Part shown: piece by piece, positions 44,804-53,555 of the stretch | Numbering within the stretch: the stretch's first letter is position 1 | Layout: the number at the start of each line of letters is the position of its first letter | Assembly: GCF_005280205.1 (NCBI RefSeq) | Contig: NZ_SUND01000002.1 | Coordinates: 186,001 to 250,000 of the forward strand | DNA from: Bacillus yapensis | Lineage (GTDB): Bacteria > Bacillota > Bacilli > Bacillales > Cytobacillaceae | Direction of reading: 5' to 3' | Length of the DNA: 64,000 nt | Position numbers and translations under genes: made by a program | The notes under the pieces: generated by a model | Seen by the model: the letters and a program-made list of their open reading frames with translations, nothing else | Database searches by the model: none | Told to the model about the DNA's origin: nothing

Positions 44804-46681
44804 ATGAAAAGATATTTTACAATTGGAATGGCCGGTCATATTGATCATGGAAAGACTACGTTAACAAAAGCGTTAACCAATGTAGATACAGACCGATTAA
44901 AGGAAGAGAAAGAACGGCAAATCTCGATAGAATTAGGATTTGCTCCATTATATGAGGATGAAGAGATACAAATATCAGTTGTTGATGTACCAGGTCATGA
45001 ACGCTTTATTCGGCAAATGATCGCTGGGGTGGCGGGAATAGATCTAGTCGTTCTAGTTGTAGCTGCAGACGAAGGTGTGATGCCACAGACGAGAGAGCAT
45101 CTAGATATTCTCGGATTCCTTGGAATTAAGAGTGGAATCGTCGCCATCTCTAAAATCGATCGGGTTGAGGAAGAATTCATGGGTCTTGTAAAGGAAGATA
45201 TACGTGAGGAACTTACAGGAACTGTATTTGAAGATGCTCCACTTGTCGTAGTGGATAGTCTTTCTCACAAAGGGATCGAAGACCTGAAGGAATTGATCAT
45301 ACATACATTAAAAGAACAGGAAACGCGTGATGTGAAAGGTGCTTTTCGACTTCCGATTGACCAAGTGTTTACGGTAAAAGGACAAGGAACGGTAGTGAGA
45401 GGGACAGTATATGAAGGCAGGGTTGAAGAGGGACAAACTTTAACAATTATGCCTAAGGGACTTGAAGTAAAAGCAAGACAGATCCAAGTTCACCACAAGC
45501 CTGCAAAAGAAGCCTTTGCTGGACAGAGAGCAGCAATCAACTTAGCTGGAATTGCAAAAGAAGAGCTTGAGCGCGGGGATGTGCTTGTGTCCTCAGAGCA
45601 TTTCAATGTAACAAATACAATTGATGTAGCCATTCGCGTTGTTGAAGATTTGGATTATATGGTAAAACAACGGATGCCGATTAAGTGCCATCTCGGAACG
45701 GCTGAAGTAATGGGGAGAATTGTTTTCTTCGATCGGAATGAATTAAAGGAAGAAAACGGAGAAATTCTTTGTCAAATTCGCTTAGATGAGGAAATTGTAG
45801 CAAAGCGAGGAGACCGATTCATTTTAAGAAGACCAAGTCCGCAGGAGACAATAGGTGGCGGCTGGGTGATTGATCCAAAAGGGCAAAAGTATCGTTTTGG
45901 TGATAAAACGATTGCGGAGTTGGAAATGAAGAAGGTCGGAACGCCAGGGGAACAAATTGTAGCGGCATTAATGGAAGCAAAAAGTTTGTCATTGGATGAC
46001 TTGATTACTCGAACTTCACTCGATAGAGATGTTTTGATAGAGGAGTTAAACAGTGAAGACTTCGTTTTAATTAATGGGAAGGAATACACATTAAGAGCAC
46101 TTATTGAGATGAATGAAGAGGATTTGTATAACCGTTTACGTGATTACCATACGGAATTTCCGATGAAGCAAGGATTAAATAAAGGTGAACTCATTCAAGA
46201 ACAAGCAAAGCTTTATCCTAAATTGCTTCTTGATTTCGTGATAGAGGAAGCAATTCAGAAGGGGACATTCAAAAGAAAAGCACAATTTATCACAATTGGA
46301 GAATTCGAACCTCATGTTCCGAAAAATTGGAAAACCCGGACTGAGAATATGCTGGAAAAATTAAAGTCTGATGAGATGATGGTCCAGTATTTTCAAGATT
46401 ATTTAGCTGCATCAGGAATTCCTGACGCTGTTGTCATCGATTTGAAGAAGTTTTTAGAAGAAGATGGCCAGATTGTATCTCTCGATTCTCAATATTATTG
46501 GCACGGGGATATTTTCCGAGGGGCAGTGGCAAAACTGCAAGCTGGTACAGGAACGGAGTTTGAAGTAGGAGATGCCAAGGAAATTCTCGGTCTTTCCCGA
46601 AAACTCATGATTCCATTCTTAGAGACGCTTGATGCTAAAGGATATACAACTAGAGTTGAAAATAAGAGAGTTTGGAAATAG
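44804..46681 (+). CDS. selB: Selenocysteine-specific elongation factor SelB
   Basis: 625 residues. Brings selenocysteinyl-tRNA to UGA codons marked by a SECIS hairpin. G domain: GMAGHIDHGKTTLTKAL (G1), ISIELGF (G2), DVPGHERFIRQM (G3), SKID (G4); then two EF-Tu-like barrels (about 175-340, DQVFTVKGQGTVVRGTV) and four winged-helix repeats (about 380-625) that bind the SECIS, ending LDAKGYTTRVENKRVW. Length matches the family. GTAAAGGATG overlaps the start. No selA or selD adjoins; the cognate tRNA gene is at 22263. Confidence 0.95.
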   Translation: MKRYFTIGMAGHIDHGKTTLTKALTNVDTDRLKEEKERQISIELGFAPLYEDEEIQISVVDVPGHERFIRQMIAGVAGIDLVVLVVAADEGVMPQTREHLDILGFLGIKSGIVAISKIDRVEEEFMGLVKEDIREELTGTVFEDAPLVVVDSLSHKGIEDLKELIIHTLKEQETRDVKGAFRLPIDQVFTVKGQGTVVRGTVYEGRVEEGQTLTIMPKGLEVKARQIQVHHKPAKEAFAGQRAAINLAGIAKEELERGDVLVSSEHFNVTNTIDVAIRVVEDLDYMVKQRMPIKCHLGTAEVMGRIVFFDRNELKEENGEILCQIRLDEEIVAKRGDRFILRRPSPQETIGGGWVIDPKGQKYRFGDKTIAELEMKKVGTPGEQIVAALMEAKSLSLDDLITRTSLDRDVLIEELNSEDFVLINGKEYTLRALIEMNEEDLYNRLRDYHTEFPMKQGLNKGELIQEQAKLYPKLLLDFVIEEAIQKGTFKRKAQFITIGEFEPHVPKNWKTRTENMLEKLKSDEMMVQYFQDYLAASGIPDAVVIDLKKFLEEDGQIVSLDSQYYWHGDIFRGAVAKLQAGTGTEFEVGDAKEILGLSRKLMIPFLETLDAKGYTTRVENKRVWK

Positions 46682-46690
46682 AGTTTGTAG

Positions 46691-46720
46691 AGAGAGTAGC
46701 CGTAATGGCTGCTCTTTTCT
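46691..46720 (+). terminator. Terminator of selB
   Basis: AGAGTAGCC and GGCTGCTCT pair with one mismatch and a 5-base loop, followed by TTTTCT. Confidence 0.65.
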
Positions 46721-46862
46721 AGTTATATCGGACCATAACCAATAAGAAAGGAAGTCATTTTTTCGAAAGATAATTAACAATATTTATGAAAAAAGTCTTT
46801 CGCTATGTTCTAAAAATTTTCATTAAAGTGTTGCAATGTGAGAATGATTTGCATATAATTTA

Positions 46863-46978
46863 GTTAAACGTTTACACATCTTGATAAATCTGAATATCCT
46901 TTTATTTTTTGTTTAAACAGTAAACGTTTACACAAGTTGAGGCATTTTATTTTTTTTATAACAAGTAAACGTATACAC
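46863..46978. promoter_or_regulatory. Three LacI-type operators upstream of the lacI-family gene
   Basis: GTTAAACGTTTACA (46863-46876), GTAAACGTTTACAC (46920-46933) and GTAAACGTATACAC (46965-46978). All share the palindromic core TAAACG(T/A)TTA-like centre; centres are 56 and 45 bases apart. GTTAAGCGTTTTCA at 47016-47029 is a weaker fourth copy that also fits the CcpA cre consensus at 12 of 14. A -10 TATAAT follows at 47043-47048. Most likely autoregulation by the adjacent regulator, with possible CcpA input. The rest of 46721-47087 is AT-rich without genes. Confidence 0.75.
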
Positions 46979-47087
46979 AAAAGTGAATATCCTAAAAGTA
47001 AATTTCTGAGCATTAGTTAAGCGTTTTCAGTAACGATTTAAGGTATAATTTGTATAAGTTGAAAAAAGTACTTTAGGATGTGATTTT

Positions 47088-48092
47088 TTGTCTAACGCAA
47101 CAATTAAGGATATTGCTAGGGAAACCGGACTTTCTATAGCAACTGTATCAAGGGTTATTAATAATAGTGGCTATGCAAGTCAAGAGGTAAAGGAAAAAGT
47201 TTTAAGAGTAGCTAAGCAATTAAACTATCAACCGAATGCGGTAGCCAGAAGCTTGAAAATTCATCGAACAAATACCATTGGTGTAATCATACCCGATATA
47301 TCGAACTCATATTTTATGAAGATATGTAGAGGTATTGAAGATACAATTCATGAAAGTGGATACAATCTGATATTTGTAAGCAGTGATGAAAAGGTTAGCA
47401 AAGAAAAGGAAATGCTTCAGGTTTTATTTGAAAAGAGAGTAGATGCGATTGTATTAGCAACTACAGAAGAGAATGAGGAGATGATAAAGAAGATAAGTGA
47501 AGCGGGAATACCTATTATTCTCATTGACAGAAAGCTGAGAAATTCTGCTATTGAGCTTGATCTTGTGGATGAAGATAATACTTGTGCTGCTTATCAACTT
47601 ACAAAACATTTAATCGAACAGGGTCACACAAAAATAGGTGTTATCAATGGTTCTATTAAAGTAAGTACAGGTATTGAGAGATATGAGGGCTTTAAGCTTG
47701 CGATGGAAGAGCATTGCATAGAAGAAAACCCAGAATATATTTATTATGGTAACTTTACTGAAGAAGATGGGATAAAGGCAGTTAACCATTTTATGAAGTT
47801 AGAGGATCGACCAACTGCAATCATATCTTTTAATAACATGATGACTTTTGGAGCAATACTGCAATTGATCAAGAATGGTTTTAAAATTCCGGATGATGTC
47901 GTGATAGCATCGTACGGTGAAGTAGAAGCAGCGCAATTCTTAAGATCCTCTGGAATCATAAGTGTTTTCCAATCTCCTTATGAAATGGGAGTTAAAACTG
48001 GTGAAATTATACTTGGACGCTTACAAAATAACATTAAGGCCCCAGTACATGAACAATTTAAACCACAATTGTTCACAGGTAATAAGAAATAA
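47088..48092 (+). CDS. LacI-family transcriptional regulator (RbsR-like)
   Basis: 334 residues. N-terminal helix-turn-helix TIKDIARETGLSIATVSRVINN with hinge QLNYQPNAVARSLK, then a periplasmic-binding-type sugar domain (about 62-330; IGVIIPDISNSYFMKICRGIE, and ASYGEVEAAQ). TTG start after TAGGATGTGA. It precedes a ribokinase, so its ligand may be ribose or another pentose (inference). Three palindromic operators lie upstream. Confidence 0.9.
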   Translation: MSNATIKDIARETGLSIATVSRVINNSGYASQEVKEKVLRVAKQLNYQPNAVARSLKIHRTNTIGVIIPDISNSYFMKICRGIEDTIHESGYNLIFVSSDEKVSKEKEMLQVLFEKRVDAIVLATTEENEEMIKKISEAGIPIILIDRKLRNSAIELDLVDEDNTCAAYQLTKHLIEQGHTKIGVINGSIKVSTGIERYEGFKLAMEEHCIEENPEYIYYGNFTEEDGIKAVNHFMKLEDRPTAIISFNNMMTFGAILQLIKNGFKIPDDVVIASYGEVEAAQFLRSSGIISVFQSPYEMGVKTGEIILGRLQNNIKAPVHEQFKPQLFTGNKK

Positions 48093-48207
48093 TTTTTAGA
48101 GTGTTAAAAAGCTGATTCATTCAAAAGTTATTTAACGAATGAATCAGCAAGTTCTAGGTGGAAAATAGAGGCGCAGCTATAAGAAAAATCAAAATAGAAG
48201 GAAGTAG

Positions 48208-49146
48208 ATGTCAGTGGATATTTTAGTAATTGGCAGTTTTATGATGGATTTAGTAGTACGCACACCTCGAGCACCGGAAAATGGGGAAACAATTATCGGA
48301 AATAGCTTTTCAAGATTTCCTGGTGGTAAGGGAGCCAATCAGGCAGTTGCCGCAGCAAGACTTGGTGGGAAGGTCACGATGGTTGGAAAAGTTGGTTCGG
48401 ACAACTTTGGAGATGAATTCCTCCATACATTAAAAAAAGAGAATATTGATACAAAGCATATTGAACGTGATTTAACGCATCCAACAGGGGTAGGTTCAAT
48501 TACATTAGAAGAAAATGGGAACAATCGCATCGTTGTAGTTCCTGGTGCAAATAGACAATATCTTGTCAATGATTTAGATAGAATTCAAGATTTGATTAAA
48601 CAGTCTAGTATTTTAGTAGTTCAGTTGGAAATGGATTTTGGTATGACAAAGCAGGCTGTAGCTTATGCTGACATGTATGATGTGCCAGTCATTTTAAATC
48701 CTGCACCAGCTCAAAAGCTAGATGATGAATTACTTGAAAAGGTTACTTATTTAACACCAAATGAAACTGAGGCAGAAATCTTAACAGGTATTAAGGTAGA
48801 TTCATTAGAATCTGCAGAAGCTGCTGCAAAGGTGCTTTTGGCAAAAGGTGTAAAAAATGTAATCGTCACGTTAGCTGATAAAGGGGCACTCATTGTCAAT
48901 GCAACTGGAACACAGCATATTCCTGGATATACTGTAAAACCAATTGATACTGTTGCTGCAGGTGATTCTTTTAATGGAGCACTCGCTGTTGGAGTAACAA
49001 TCGGAAAACCACTTGATGAAGTCGTTCAATTTGCCAATGCTGTTGGAGCAATCGCGGTAACTCGAGAAGGTGCGATTCCATCATTGCCTTATATTAATGA
49101 AGTGTTGGAATTTATGAATAACCAACTATCACATACAAATAGCTGA
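48208..49146 (+). CDS. rbsK: Ribokinase (PfkB family)
   Basis: 312 residues. Phosphorylates ribose at O5 to ribose 5-phosphate. PfkB signature 1 GGKGANQAVAAARLGG (residues about 38-53) and signature 2 DTVAAGDSFNGAL with the catalytic Asp near residue 255 are intact. N-terminal GSFMMDLVVRTPRAPENGET is typical of RbsK. AGAAGGAAG precedes the ATG. No rbsD or rbsACB transporter follows, unlike the usual ribose operon; a PFK-like gene and a transketolase follow instead. Confidence 0.88.
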   Translation: MSVDILVIGSFMMDLVVRTPRAPENGETIIGNSFSRFPGGKGANQAVAAARLGGKVTMVGKVGSDNFGDEFLHTLKKENIDTKHIERDLTHPTGVGSITLEENGNNRIVVVPGANRQYLVNDLDRIQDLIKQSSILVVQLEMDFGMTKQAVAYADMYDVPVILNPAPAQKLDDELLEKVTYLTPNETEAEILTGIKVDSLESAEAAAKVLLAKGVKNVIVTLADKGALIVNATGTQHIPGYTVKPIDTVAAGDSFNGALAVGVTIGKPLDEVVQFANAVGAIAVTREGAIPSLPYINEVLEFMNNQLSHTNS

Positions 49147-49179
49147 AAACTGTAGAAATGGTTCATATTCAACAGTTGA

Positions 49180-49193
49180 TGTAAACGTTTCCC
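49180..49193 (+). promoter_or_regulatory. LacI/CcpA-type operator between rbsK and the PFK-like gene
   Basis: TGTAAACGTTTCCC has the same core as the three operators upstream of the lacI gene, with two changes on the right side. A hairpin-like AGGGGCTTTTTT at 49236 may end part of the rbsK transcript. Confidence 0.5.
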
Positions 49194-49281
49194 TAAATAA
49201 GCTCCTAAAACGTGTGCCAACACTGACACCTAAAGGGGCTTTTTTCTATCCAAATTTCCTTCAAGAAAGGAGAACATTTTC

Positions 49282-50139
49282 ATGCAAGTAGGAATTATTC
49301 ATTTTGGCTATCTTTCATTTGGTAGCAAAGTTATCATGCAAAAATTAGTTGCAAACTGTATAAGAAGAGACATTAAGATCGCAAACGTTCATTTTGACCA
49401 AGAATCAAAAAAGTATGGTGTATCTGAGTTTAAAAAAGACGCAATAGGAGAATGGGAACATATTAGAATTGGGATTTTACCTGATGCTTTGAATGAAGAC
49501 ATTCATGCGACTTTGCAACAGTTTGATTCCATCATCGTTTTAGGTGGTAGTAGACAACAAGTAAATTATTTGGAGGAACACTCGAAGGGTAGTGTTCTGT
49601 CAGTTCCCATTTCGATCTTAAATGATTTTGAAGGATCTCATTACACACTGGGCTATGACACTGCTTTAAACGTAGTTGTAAATAATATACTTAAAATCAG
49701 AGATACAATTGATTCCTTAAAGTATGGGAAATTAAGAGTATTTTGTGCCCAAATTCCAGGAAACACTTCGAATTCCTTATTAAAGGATGTAGCGACGGCG
49801 ATAGATGGAGATTCAATCTATCAACCAGATGAGAAGTTTTGGGATGAACTTACCAATCGTCTAGATGAAAAATATAAGGCTGGCACAACCTATTCCATTT
49901 TGGTCATAAATGAAGCACTTGATCCAGAGGAAGTTCAGGAGAAGCTAGCGCAAAAACTCGATATCGATTTTAAATGGAACCATTTTGATGAATCACAATG
50001 CTTAGGTCCTTATCCGACAGCTTTAGACAGAGTATTAGCGATGAAGCTGGCTCAACAAGTGATTCGTTGGATGGAAGAAGAGAGACAATCGGCTTGCTTA
50101 GTAGTTAAAGATCATCAAGTTGAGATTGAAAATATCTGA
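49282..50139 (+). CDS. Phosphofructokinase-like protein lacking the catalytic motifs
   Basis: 285 residues, aligned by eye over its length with PfkA. Kept: [20 protein letters not shown] (PFK has PKTIDNDIPGTD-type text), then [15 protein letters not shown], and the C-terminal [13 protein letters not shown] (PFK ...DRVLATRLG). Lost: the N-terminal GGDSPGMN ATP loop is GYLSFG; GGDGS is GGSRQ; the catalytic Asp of TIDND is Leu; the QRGG effector/substrate loop is absent. So the fold is likely but kinase activity is not. A regulatory, sugar-phosphate-binding or new catalytic role is possible. AAAGGAG precedes the ATG. Confidence 0.68.
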   Translation: MQVGIIHFGYLSFGSKVIMQKLVANCIRRDIKIANVHFDQESKKYGVSEFKKDAIGEWEHIRIGILPDALNEDIHATLQQFDSIIVLGGSRQQVNYLEEHSKGSVLSVPISILNDFEGSHYTLGYDTALNVVVNNILKIRDTIDSLKYGKLRVFCAQIPGNTSNSLLKDVATAIDGDSIYQPDEKFWDELTNRLDEKYKAGTTYSILVINEALDPEEVQEKLAQKLDIDFKWNHFDESQCLGPYPTALDRVLAMKLAQQVIRWMEEERQSACLVVKDHQVEIENI

Positions 50140-50161
50140 AGTTAAGAGAAGGAGAATGATT

Positions 50162-52177
50162 ATGAATCCAACAGAAATAAGAACTGCAATTGAACAACTA
50201 TCAATTAATACCATTCGCACACTGTCCATTGATGCTATTGAAAAGGCTAATTCAGGTCATCCAGGCATGCCGATGGGTGCTGCGCCAATGGCTTACACAT
50301 TATGGAGTCAATTTATGAATCATAATCCAGCAAATCCAAAATGGGCGAACCGTGACCGTTTTGTGCTATCAGCAGGACATGGTTCGATGCTATTGTACAG
50401 CCTACTGCATCTTTTCGGATACGATGTAAAAATAGAAGATTTGAAGAATTTCCGTCAGTGGGGAAGTAGAACACCAGGTCATCCAGAGTTCGGGCATACA
50501 CCGGGTGTTGAAGCAACTACAGGTCCTCTTGGTCAAGGTGTAGCAATGGCAGTAGGAATGGCGATGGCAGAGCGTCACTTAGCTGCTACTTATAATCGTG
50601 ACAAGTATGATGTAGTGGATCATTTTACCTACAGTATTTGTGGTGATGGGGACTTAATGGAGGGTGTATCTGCTGAAGCAGCTTCATTAGCAGGACACTT
50701 GAATTTAGGTAGATTAATCGTGTTATATGATTCAAATGATATTTCATTAGATGGAGAACTAAATCTATCATTCTCTGAAAGTGTAGAAAATCGCTATAAG
50801 GCGTACGGCTGGGAAGTCATTCGTGTAGAGAATGGGAACGATATTGTAGAGTTAGCAAATGCTTTAGAAAAAGCAAAACAAAATCTCGAGCAGCCTACTC
50901 TGATTGAGGTGAAGACAACAATTGGCTTTGGTTCTCCAAATAAGAGCGGGAAATCGGCATCTCACGGAGCTCCACTTGGTAAAAGTGAAGCAGAGCAAAC
51001 GAAAGCAAATTATGGTTGGAACTATGAAGAGGAGTTTTATGTTCCTGGAGAAGTTGCTAATCATTTTAGTCAGTTAAAAGCAGAAGGTGCAGAAAAGGAA
51101 CAAGAATGGAATGCACTTTTTGCCGAATACAAAAAGTCATATCCAGATTTAGCCGAGCAATTTGAAAAGGGATTGAATGGAGAATTACCAAGCGATTGGA
51201 AGAAGGCTATCCCGGTTTACGCTGGTGATGCAAAAATCGCTACACGTTCAGCTTCTGGGGAAGTATTAAATACTATTGTCAACAATCTTCCTACCGTCTT
51301 TGGAGGGTCTGCTGACCTAGCTTCATCAAATAAGACTTATATGAAGGACCAAGGCGATTTTTCTGCAAGCAATTATTCTGGTAAAAATATCTGGTTTGGT
51401 GTTCGGGAATTCGCGATGGGTGCGGCAATGAACGGGATAGCACTTCATGGCGGACTACAAGTATTTGGAGCAACCTTCTTTGTATTCTCTGATTATGTTC
51501 GACCAGCTATTCGTTTAGCTGCTCTGATGAAGCTTCCTGTAACGTACGTATTTACCCATGATAGCATTGCGGTTGGAGAAGATGGCCCAACTCATGAACC
51601 AATTGAACAATTGGCTTCCCTTCGCACAATGCCTAATCTTTCTGTTATTCGTCCAGCAGACGCGAACGAAACAGCAGCAGCATGGCGACTTTCGATTGAA
51701 AGCAAAGACGAGCCAACAGCACTTGTTTTAACACGTCAAGACTTACCGATTATTAATCTGGATTCGGAAACGATCTATGATGGTGTTAAAAAAGGTGCCT
51801 ATGTCGTCTCTGAAGCTAGCAATGATGCAGAATGCTTGATTCTCGCATCTGGTTCTGAAGTTTCTCTAGCAATTGAGGCGCAAAAAGAATTAGAAAAAGA
51901 AAATATCTTTGTTAATGTCGTATCTATGCCTAGCTGGAATCTCTTTGAAAAACAATCCAGAGAATATAAGGAAGCAGTTCTCCCACCTTCTCTTACAAAG
52001 AGATTAGCAGTTGAAATGGGCTCTTCTACCGGATGGCATAAGTATACTGGTCTTGAAGGGGATATCATTGCCATTGATCAATTTGGAGCTTCTGCACCAG
52101 GGGACCAACTAATGAAGGAATATGGATTCACAGTAGAAAATGTCGTTTCGACAATGAAGACTATATTAAATAAATAA
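50162..52177 (+). CDS. Transketolase (second copy, in the ribokinase cluster)
   Basis: 671 residues, complete: [21 protein letters not shown] motif GDGDLMEG with the downstream Asn-Asp, and [15 protein letters not shown]. Very similar to the copy at 12754-14760 throughout, with more divergence in the 300-350 linker. The ATG at 50162 follows AGAAGGAG; a longer frame overlaps the end of the PFK-like gene. Its place after rbsK and the PFK-like gene suggests induction with pentose use, feeding ribose 5-phosphate into glycolysis. Confidence 0.94.
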   Translation: MNPTEIRTAIEQLSINTIRTLSIDAIEKANSGHPGMPMGAAPMAYTLWSQFMNHNPANPKWANRDRFVLSAGHGSMLLYSLLHLFGYDVKIEDLKNFRQWGSRTPGHPEFGHTPGVEATTGPLGQGVAMAVGMAMAERHLAATYNRDKYDVVDHFTYSICGDGDLMEGVSAEAASLAGHLNLGRLIVLYDSNDISLDGELNLSFSESVENRYKAYGWEVIRVENGNDIVELANALEKAKQNLEQPTLIEVKTTIGFGSPNKSGKSASHGAPLGKSEAEQTKANYGWNYEEEFYVPGEVANHFSQLKAEGAEKEQEWNALFAEYKKSYPDLAEQFEKGLNGELPSDWKKAIPVYAGDAKIATRSASGEVLNTIVNNLPTVFGGSADLASSNKTYMKDQGDFSASNYSGKNIWFGVREFAMGAAMNGIALHGGLQVFGATFFVFSDYVRPAIRLAALMKLPVTYVFTHDSIAVGEDGPTHEPIEQLASLRTMPNLSVIRPADANETAAAWRLSIESKDEPTALVLTRQDLPIINLDSETIYDGVKKGAYVVSEASNDAECLILASGSEVSLAIEAQKELEKENIFVNVVSMPSWNLFEKQSREYKEAVLPPSLTKRLAVEMGSSTGWHKYTGLEGDIIAIDQFGASAPGDQLMKEYGFTVENVVSTMKTILNK

Positions 52178-52186
52178 TACATTGAT

Positions 52187-52230
52187 GAAAAGCATTAATC
52201 CTTTGGTTAAGGATTAGTGCTTTATTTTTT
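52187..52230 (+). terminator. Terminator of the ribokinase-transketolase cluster
   Basis: AAAAGCATTAATCCTT pairs with AAGGATTAGTGCTTT, loop TGGTT-like, followed by ATTTTTT. Confidence 0.85.
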
Positions 52231-52307
52231 GTGAAAAATTAACTAAAAGTTTAAAAAATAAAAGTATTCAAAATATTTGATAGATATAATAAAATAAGGG
52301 TAGATTT

Positions 52308-52321
52308 AGTAAACGTTTTCA
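52308..52321 (+). promoter_or_regulatory. cre-like/LacI-type site before the acyl-CoA dehydrogenase gene
   Basis: AGTAAACGTTTTCA fits the CcpA cre consensus (TGWAANCGNTNWCA) at 13 of 14 positions and shares the core of the operators at 46.9 kb. It starts 18 bases after TATAAT (52285-52290), a position suited to repression. Carbon catabolite repression of fatty-acid use would be expected. Confidence 0.6.
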
Positions 52322-52345
52322 CCAATAGAAAGAGAGGAACTGAGG

Positions 52346-53491
52346 ATGAAGCATCTATATTTGCAGGATGAGCATGAAATTTTTCGAAAAGCATTAAGGA
52401 AGTTCCTTGAAAAAGAAGCATACCCTTATTATGAAAAGTGGGAAGAAGACCGAATTATTCCTCGAGCATTCTGGGAAAAGATGGGGGCACAAGGTTATTT
52501 ATGTCCGGATGTGGATGAGCAATATGGTGGTAGTGGTGTTGATTGGGGCTTCTCAGTGGTTATTAACGAGGAGCTTGAACGGGTTGGTTCCGGACTTGTT
52601 GGAATTGGTCTTCACAGCGACATCGTAATTCCGTATATTACTGCATTTGGGACAGAGGAGCAAAAGAATCGCTGGCTTCCGAAATGTGTTACGGGAGAAA
52701 CGATTACTGCCATTGCAATGACTGAACCAGGTGCAGGATCTGACCTTGCCAACATTCAGACGACAGCGATTCTAGATGGGGATCATTATGTGCTGAATGG
52801 GCAGAAAACATTTATCACCAATGGCATTCATGCAGACCTAGTGATTGTTGCTTGTAAAACAGACCCAAAAGCGACACCGAAGCATAAAGGTGTAAGCCTT
52901 CTAGTTGTCGAGAGGGAGACAGCTGGCTTTACTCGTGGGCGAAAATTAAACAAGGTAGGTCTCCATTGCCAGGATACCGCTGAGCTCATTTTTGAAGATG
53001 CAAAGGTTCCAAAGGAAAATTTACTCGGAGAAGAGGGCAAAGGATTCCAGTATTTAATGGAAAAGCTTCAACAAGAACGATTGCTCGTCGCGATTGCGGC
53101 TCAAGCTGCTGCTGAAAAAATGTTCGAAATGACTATGAGCTATGTGAAAAGCAGGGAAGCGTTTGGGAACCCGATTAGTAAATTCCAAAATACACAATTT
53201 AAGATGGCTGAAATGGCAACGGAAATCGAGATGGGACGGGCATTTCTTGACCAATTGATTGCTGAACATATGAATAAAGAAGAGGTCGTAACAAAGGTTT
53301 CGATGGCAAAGTGGAAGCTTACAGAAACTGCTAGAAAAATCGCAACAGAATGCATGCAGCTTCATGGGGGCTACGGTTACATGGAAGAGTATGAGATTGC
53401 AAGACGTTATCGAGATATACCTGTGGCCAGTATATATGCAGGAACGAATGAAATCATGAAGACGATTATTGCGAAAAATCTCGGATTATAG
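52346..53491 (+). CDS. Acyl-CoA dehydrogenase
   Basis: 381 residues. FAD-dependent first step of beta-oxidation. Signatures AIAMTEPGAGSDLANIQT (FAD and substrate loop), LNGQKTFITNGIHADL, and the C-terminal QLHGGYGYMEEYEIARRYRD, which carries the region of the catalytic Glu/Gly-Gly turn. GAGGAACTGAGG precedes the ATG. Forms an operon with the acyl-CoA ligase 64 bases downstream. Confidence 0.93.
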   Translation: MKHLYLQDEHEIFRKALRKFLEKEAYPYYEKWEEDRIIPRAFWEKMGAQGYLCPDVDEQYGGSGVDWGFSVVINEELERVGSGLVGIGLHSDIVIPYITAFGTEEQKNRWLPKCVTGETITAIAMTEPGAGSDLANIQTTAILDGDHYVLNGQKTFITNGIHADLVIVACKTDPKATPKHKGVSLLVVERETAGFTRGRKLNKVGLHCQDTAELIFEDAKVPKENLLGEEGKGFQYLMEKLQQERLLVAIAAQAAAEKMFEMTMSYVKSREAFGNPISKFQNTQFKMAEMATEIEMGRAFLDQLIAEHMNKEEVVTKVSMAKWKLTETARKIATECMQLHGGYGYMEEYEIARRYRDIPVASIYAGTNEIMKTIIAKNLGL

Positions 53492-53555
53492 TAGGAAACA
53501 CAACTATTTATACTGCCGGTCAGTCAGAGGAACTTCTAATTGAGGAGGAAATGAA

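Noticed and set aside
49154-49281. Small gene between rbsK and the PFK-like gene
   Set aside because: No start with a ribosome site; the stretch holds an operator-like site and a terminator-like tail only.
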